Below are positions 6,199-8,648 of a stretch of DNA of 8,648 nt, piece after piece. A program made the position numbers and the translations under genes. Within the stretch, counting starts at the first letter, position 1. Each line of letters starts with the position of its first letter. Source of the DNA: FEN-1250 sp038237245 (GTDB lineage: Bacteria > Gemmatimonadota > Gemmatimonadetes > Gemmatimonadales > Gemmatimonadaceae); assembly GCA_038237245.1 (NCBI GenBank), contig JBBRYY010000128.1, positions 1 through 8,648 on the forward strand, read 5' to 3'. The notes below the pieces were generated by a model. It was given only the letters and a program-made list of their open reading frames with translations, was not told the DNA's origin and searched no databases.

Positions 6199-7175
6199 TG
6201 GTCCGACGTGGACGGACGCTCGCGGTGCAGCCCGCGCTCACAGACCGCGCGCACGAGCGCGCCATAGTCCATCCCCTCGACGCGCGCCATCCGCGCGAGC
6301 CCCGCATCCGGCGCGATGTCGGGGTTCGAGTTCACCTCGAGGATCCACGGCTTTCCCGCGCGATCGATGCGGAAGTCGACGCGGCCGTAGCCGTCGCCGC
6401 CCACCACGCGCCACGCCTGCATGGCGATGCGCTGGAGCTCCTCAGTGAGATCCGGAGAGAGCTCGGCCGGACACTGCGGCTGCGCTCCCGTGTCCTCATC
6501 GCTCCCGGTTGCCCACTTCGAGCGGTACGACACGATGCGCCACATCCCCTTCGGCATCGTGTCGAACTGGATCTCCGACACTGGGAGCACCGTGTCGCCG
6601 ACGATGCCGACGTTCACCTCGCGGCCGTCGATGTAGCGCTGGACGATCACCTCGTCCCACCGCTCGTGCATCGACGACACACGCTCGGCAAGCGCGCGCG
6701 CAGTGCGGACCACCGAGCGCTGCTCGACGCCGACCGATGCATCCTCGGCGGCCGGCTTGCAGATCGCCGGGAAGCCGACGGCGGGGATCGGATCGCCGCG
6801 CCGCACGATCGCGAAGCGCGGAATCGGCAGACGGCAGCGATCGAGAATCGCGTTGACCACGTGCTTGCGCAGACACAGTGAGGTCGTCCACGACGAGCTG
6901 CCGGTGAACGGAATCCCGAGCACCTCGAGCGCCGAGATGACGGTAGGCTCGAGCTCGGCCACGCCGTCGATGCCTTCGCAGAGATTGAAGACGACATCGG
7001 CCTTGAGCCGGCGCGTGCGCTCGATCCAGCGTCCGTCCGTGTTCACGGGAACGCGGACGACCTTGTTGCCCTCGGCAGCGAGCACCGCTTCCACGGCCTC
7101 GACCGTCTCGAGGATGAGCAGATCGGGCGTCTTGCCGAGCGCCGAAGCGCCGTCAAATAGGAGTGCGATTTTCAT
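6114..7175 (-). CDS. ATP-grasp ligase, D-Ala-D-Ala ligase-like (second in operon)
   Basis: A 353-residue ATP-grasp enzyme, expected to form an amide bond by way of an acyl phosphate. The N-terminal domain begins MKIALLFDGAS and includes VVFNLCEG (61-68) and LGIPFTGSSS (86-95), both Ddl-like. The ATP-binding part has Lys140 (AICKPAAEDASVGV) and hinge VQRYIDGREV (178-187). The metal ligands Asp267, Glu280 and Asn282 (GRVDFRID...ILEVNSNP) have exactly the spacing of Asp257, Glu270 and Asn272 of E. coli DdlB. The hinge has Gln-Arg where Ddl enzymes usually have Glu-Glu or Glu-Lys. About 35 residues extend beyond the usual fold. A Gly-rich ribosome site (GGGGA) precedes ATG 7175. Its place in an aminomutase operon argues against a cell-wall D-Ala-D-Ala role and suggests a peptide or beta-amino-acid ligase. 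The substrate is unknown. Confidence 0.88.
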   Translation of the reverse strand: MKIALLFDGASALGKTPDLLILETVEAVEAVLAAEGNKVVRVPVNTDGRWIERTRRLKADVVFNLCEGIDGVAELEPTVISALEVLGIPFTGSSSWTTSLCLRKHVVNAILDRCRLPIPRFAIVRRGDPIPAVGFPAICKPAAEDASVGVEQRSVVRTARALAERVSSMHERWDEVIVQRYIDGREVNVGIVGDTVLPVSEIQFDTMPKGMWRIVSYRSKWATGSDEDTGAQPQCPAELSPDLTEELQRIAMQAWRVVGGDGYGRVDFRIDRAGKPWILEVNSNPDIAPDAGLARMARVEGMDYGALVRAVCERGLHRERPSTSDQWALAQRLSGVMVEEAGAALELFAVGQR

Positions 7176-7201
7176 TTACGTCCCCGCCTCGTGGTAGGCG
7201 A

Positions 7202-7231
7202 CGCGCGAAATCCGGAGCGAAGCTTCGCGCG
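7202..7231. repeat. Inverted repeats between the two ligase genes
   Basis: CGCGCGAA (7202-7209) and TTCGCGCG (7224-7231) form a perfect 8-bp inverted repeat around 14 bases. A competing 12-bp palindrome GCGAAGCTTCGC lies at 7217-7228. They fill much of the 57-base gap after the first ligase stop. A role in mRNA stability or in setting relative expression is possible. There is no U-tract. Confidence 0.45.
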
Positions 7232-7232
7232 A

Positions 7233-8453
7233 TCAGCCCAACGCCGCTGTGCGTCGTACTCGACGCGCAGCCTTTCCCGACAGGGTGATCCCCTGTCGCT
7301 CCGCGGCAAAACGCAGGGAGCGCTGGATGAGCTCATCGTAGCTCAAGCCGGCTGCCCGCGCCGCTTTGGGAAAGCACGAGTTGTCCTCGGGATTGGGAAG
7401 GATTCCCGGAAGGGGATTCACTTCCACCACATTCGGCACGCCGGCGGCATCGAGACGAACATCGATGCGCGACCAATCACGGCAGCCGAGAACCTGGTAG
7501 GCGGAGAGCACGACCTCTATGATCCTGCTCCGCAGCACCTCATCGATCCTCGCAGGGCACTCAAAAATCTCCAACGGGTGACTCCGGTCGTCCCAGAGCC
7601 ACTTGGCTTCGAAGCCGTACACCGGCAGCGCGCCCGGCGGCAGAGCCTCGAAGTTCATCCCGACGATCGGCAGCACGTGCGAGCCGTCGCCGTTACCCAT
7701 CACCGCGCAGGTGAACTCACGGCCGGGAAGATATTCCTCCACGAGCACGGGCTGCGCGTACCGCTCGAGGAGGAACGCAGTCTGTGCCTGCGCTTCAGCC
7801 ACCGTACGGCAATAATTGTCTTCCGTGATTCCCTTGGACGAGCCCTCGTGCACCGGCTTCACGAAGAGCGGCAGGCGAAGGCGCATGCTGCCGCTCTTCG
7901 TCTTGCGCGTGGTGAGGCGGTCGAGCATCGCGGGGATCTCGGCGGCGTTCCGGATGAGCGCGAAGGGCGCCGTCGGTACACCGTGATACGCCAGAAACTC
8001 TTTCGCGCGCGCCTTGTCGAGGCACAGCGAGAGGGAGAACGGATCGGATCCCGAGTAGGGGATGCCGAAGAATTCGCAAATTGCGGGAACGTGGGCTTCG
8101 CGATTCACGCCGCCAAGCCCTTCCGCGATGTTGTAGACGATATCCGGCTGAGTCGCCCGGAGGCGCTCGGGGAAATCGGCGTTCGCTTCGAGTCGGACTA
8201 CTTCGCCGAGGGCGCTGAGCGCATGCTCGACGGCATTGATGGTTTCCGCGCTGTCCCACTCCGCGAACTCATCGTCGACTTCGGCCGCGGCGACGCCGCC
8301 GGCCCGCGAGGGAGCGATGCCCGCCTCGCTCGCCCAATCGGTATGGGAGATACTGGGAGGCTCTTCGTCAGGACGCGCATCCTCGGCGCCGTCCTCGAGA
8401 CGAAGAGCTGGTACTTCAGGCTTCTGATTGAAAGCGAACCCGATTCGTGTCAT
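7233..8453 (-). CDS. ATP-grasp ligase, D-Ala-D-Ala ligase-like (first in operon)
   Basis: A 406-residue ATP-grasp ligase. It opens with strand MTRIGFAFNQK, followed by an unusual acidic, Ala/Pro-rich insert (about 12-60) and then the helix AEWDSAETINAVEHALSALG. Ddl-like motifs follow: VYNIAEG (106-112), GIPYSGSDP (130-138), the ATP loop KPVHEGSSKG (199-208), and hinge VEEYLPGREF (238-247). Asp331, Glu344 and Asn346 (SRIDVRLD...VVEVNPLPG) are the metal ligands, again with Ddl spacing. The end FPKAARAAGLSYDELI is also typical of Ddl proteins. It is a distant paralogue of the next ligase in the operon. The frame continues to a GTG at 8501, but ATG 8453 starts exactly at the first strand and has AGGA four bases upstream, so I prefer it. 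Likely role: one of two successive amide-forming steps on a beta-lysine or acetylated intermediate. The partner acid and amine are unknown. Confidence 0.87.
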   Translation of the reverse strand: MTRIGFAFNQKPEVPALRLEDGAEDARPDEEPPSISHTDWASEAGIAPSRAGGVAAAEVDDEFAEWDSAETINAVEHALSALGEVVRLEANADFPERLRATQPDIVYNIAEGLGGVNREAHVPAICEFFGIPYSGSDPFSLSLCLDKARAKEFLAYHGVPTAPFALIRNAAEIPAMLDRLTTRKTKSGSMRLRLPLFVKPVHEGSSKGITEDNYCRTVAEAQAQTAFLLERYAQPVLVEEYLPGREFTCAVMGNGDGSHVLPIVGMNFEALPPGALPVYGFEAKWLWDDRSHPLEIFECPARIDEVLRSRIIEVVLSAYQVLGCRDWSRIDVRLDAAGVPNVVEVNPLPGILPNPEDNSCFPKAARAAGLSYDELIQRSLRFAAERQGITLSGKAARRVRRTAALG

Positions 8454-8648
8454 CCGATCCTGCTTGAGGTCAGACAATTCCGGTCGCGCACTCGCCGCCA
8501 CCCATTCCGTGCGCCCTGCTCTTTCATATGACGCGCATCTCGCTCGAATCGTTCACATCTCATTGCTCTAACCAGAAGCAAGTGCGAGGCCGATATCGAA
8601 GGTGCGAGCAAAATAAGAGTCGATGAAATGCAGCGCAATGATTTTTTG
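8454..8648 (-). promoter_or_regulatory. Upstream region of the ligase-acetyltransferase-aminomutase operon
   Basis: These 195 bases hold no convincing gene. The distal half is clearly richer in A/T than the rest of the window, as expected for a promoter region, but no good sigma-70 pair was found. At 8592-8577 on the minus strand, CGGCCTCGCACTTGCT keeps the GG-N10-GC spacing and TTGCT half of a sigma-54 promoter but misses much of the upstream half. It is only a weak candidate. The neighbouring upstream gene is outside the window. Confidence 0.3.

Noticed and set aside
5553..6881. 442-codon plus-strand frame across the acetyltransferase and ligase genes
   Set aside because: Arg/Ala-rich with no motif, and it spans parts of three well-supported minus-strand genes.
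7191..8531. 446-codon plus-strand frame opposite the first ligase
   Set aside because: No domain signature, and the opposite strand carries intact ATP-grasp motifs over the same length.
8450..8638. 62-codon minus-strand frame upstream of the first ligase
   Set aside because: No recognisable features. It overlaps the ligase start and probably lies in the promoter region.

Overview
This high-GC window contains eight intact protein-coding genes, one probable gene remnant and a few short non-coding elements. No rRNA, tRNA, CRISPR array or insertion sequence was seen. The organism is most likely a member of the Gemmatimonadota or a similar high-GC soil bacterium. The best hint is the first gene, a BTAD/SARP-type DNA-binding domain joined to a membrane helix and a long TPR-like sensor region, an architecture I associate with that phylum. 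This placement is an inference from gene style, not a database match.

Left part (1-4512). A minus-strand gene (34-2661) encodes a membrane-anchored BTAD-type regulator with its stop codon inside a short tandem repeat/hairpin at the window edge. Divergent from it on the plus strand are three exported proteins. The first two (2717-3265 and 3317-3853) are tandem paralogues with four cysteines in almost identical spacing. A short degenerate piece matching their C-terminus (about 3868-3924) lies after the second, so the array probably once had a third member. The third gene (3970-4512) is an unrelated exported protein with a possible LolA-like beta fold. The divergent layout makes it possible that the regulator controls the exported proteins, but nothing in the sequence proves it.

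Right part (4526-8453, all minus strand). Four genes form a compact operon, transcribed from right to left: a D-Ala-D-Ala ligase-like ATP-grasp enzyme, a second and different ATP-grasp enzyme, a GNAT acetyltransferase and a lysine 2,3-aminomutase-type radical SAM enzyme. The acetyltransferase and aminomutase genes overlap as GTGA, and the second ligase overlaps the acetyltransferase. The aminomutase keeps the radical SAM cysteines, the PLP lysine and both aspartates that recognise the lysine side chain in known lysine 2,3-aminomutases. The simplest reading is a small biosynthetic pathway: L-lysine is converted to beta-lysine, which is acetylated and/or joined to other amino or carboxylic acids by the two ligases. 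The product could be a compatible solute, by analogy with N-epsilon-acetyl-beta-lysine and N-acetylglutaminylglutamine amide, or another small peptide. This operon is the best candidate in the window for an undescribed system.

The two halves converge with only 13 bases between the stop codons at 4512 and 4526.
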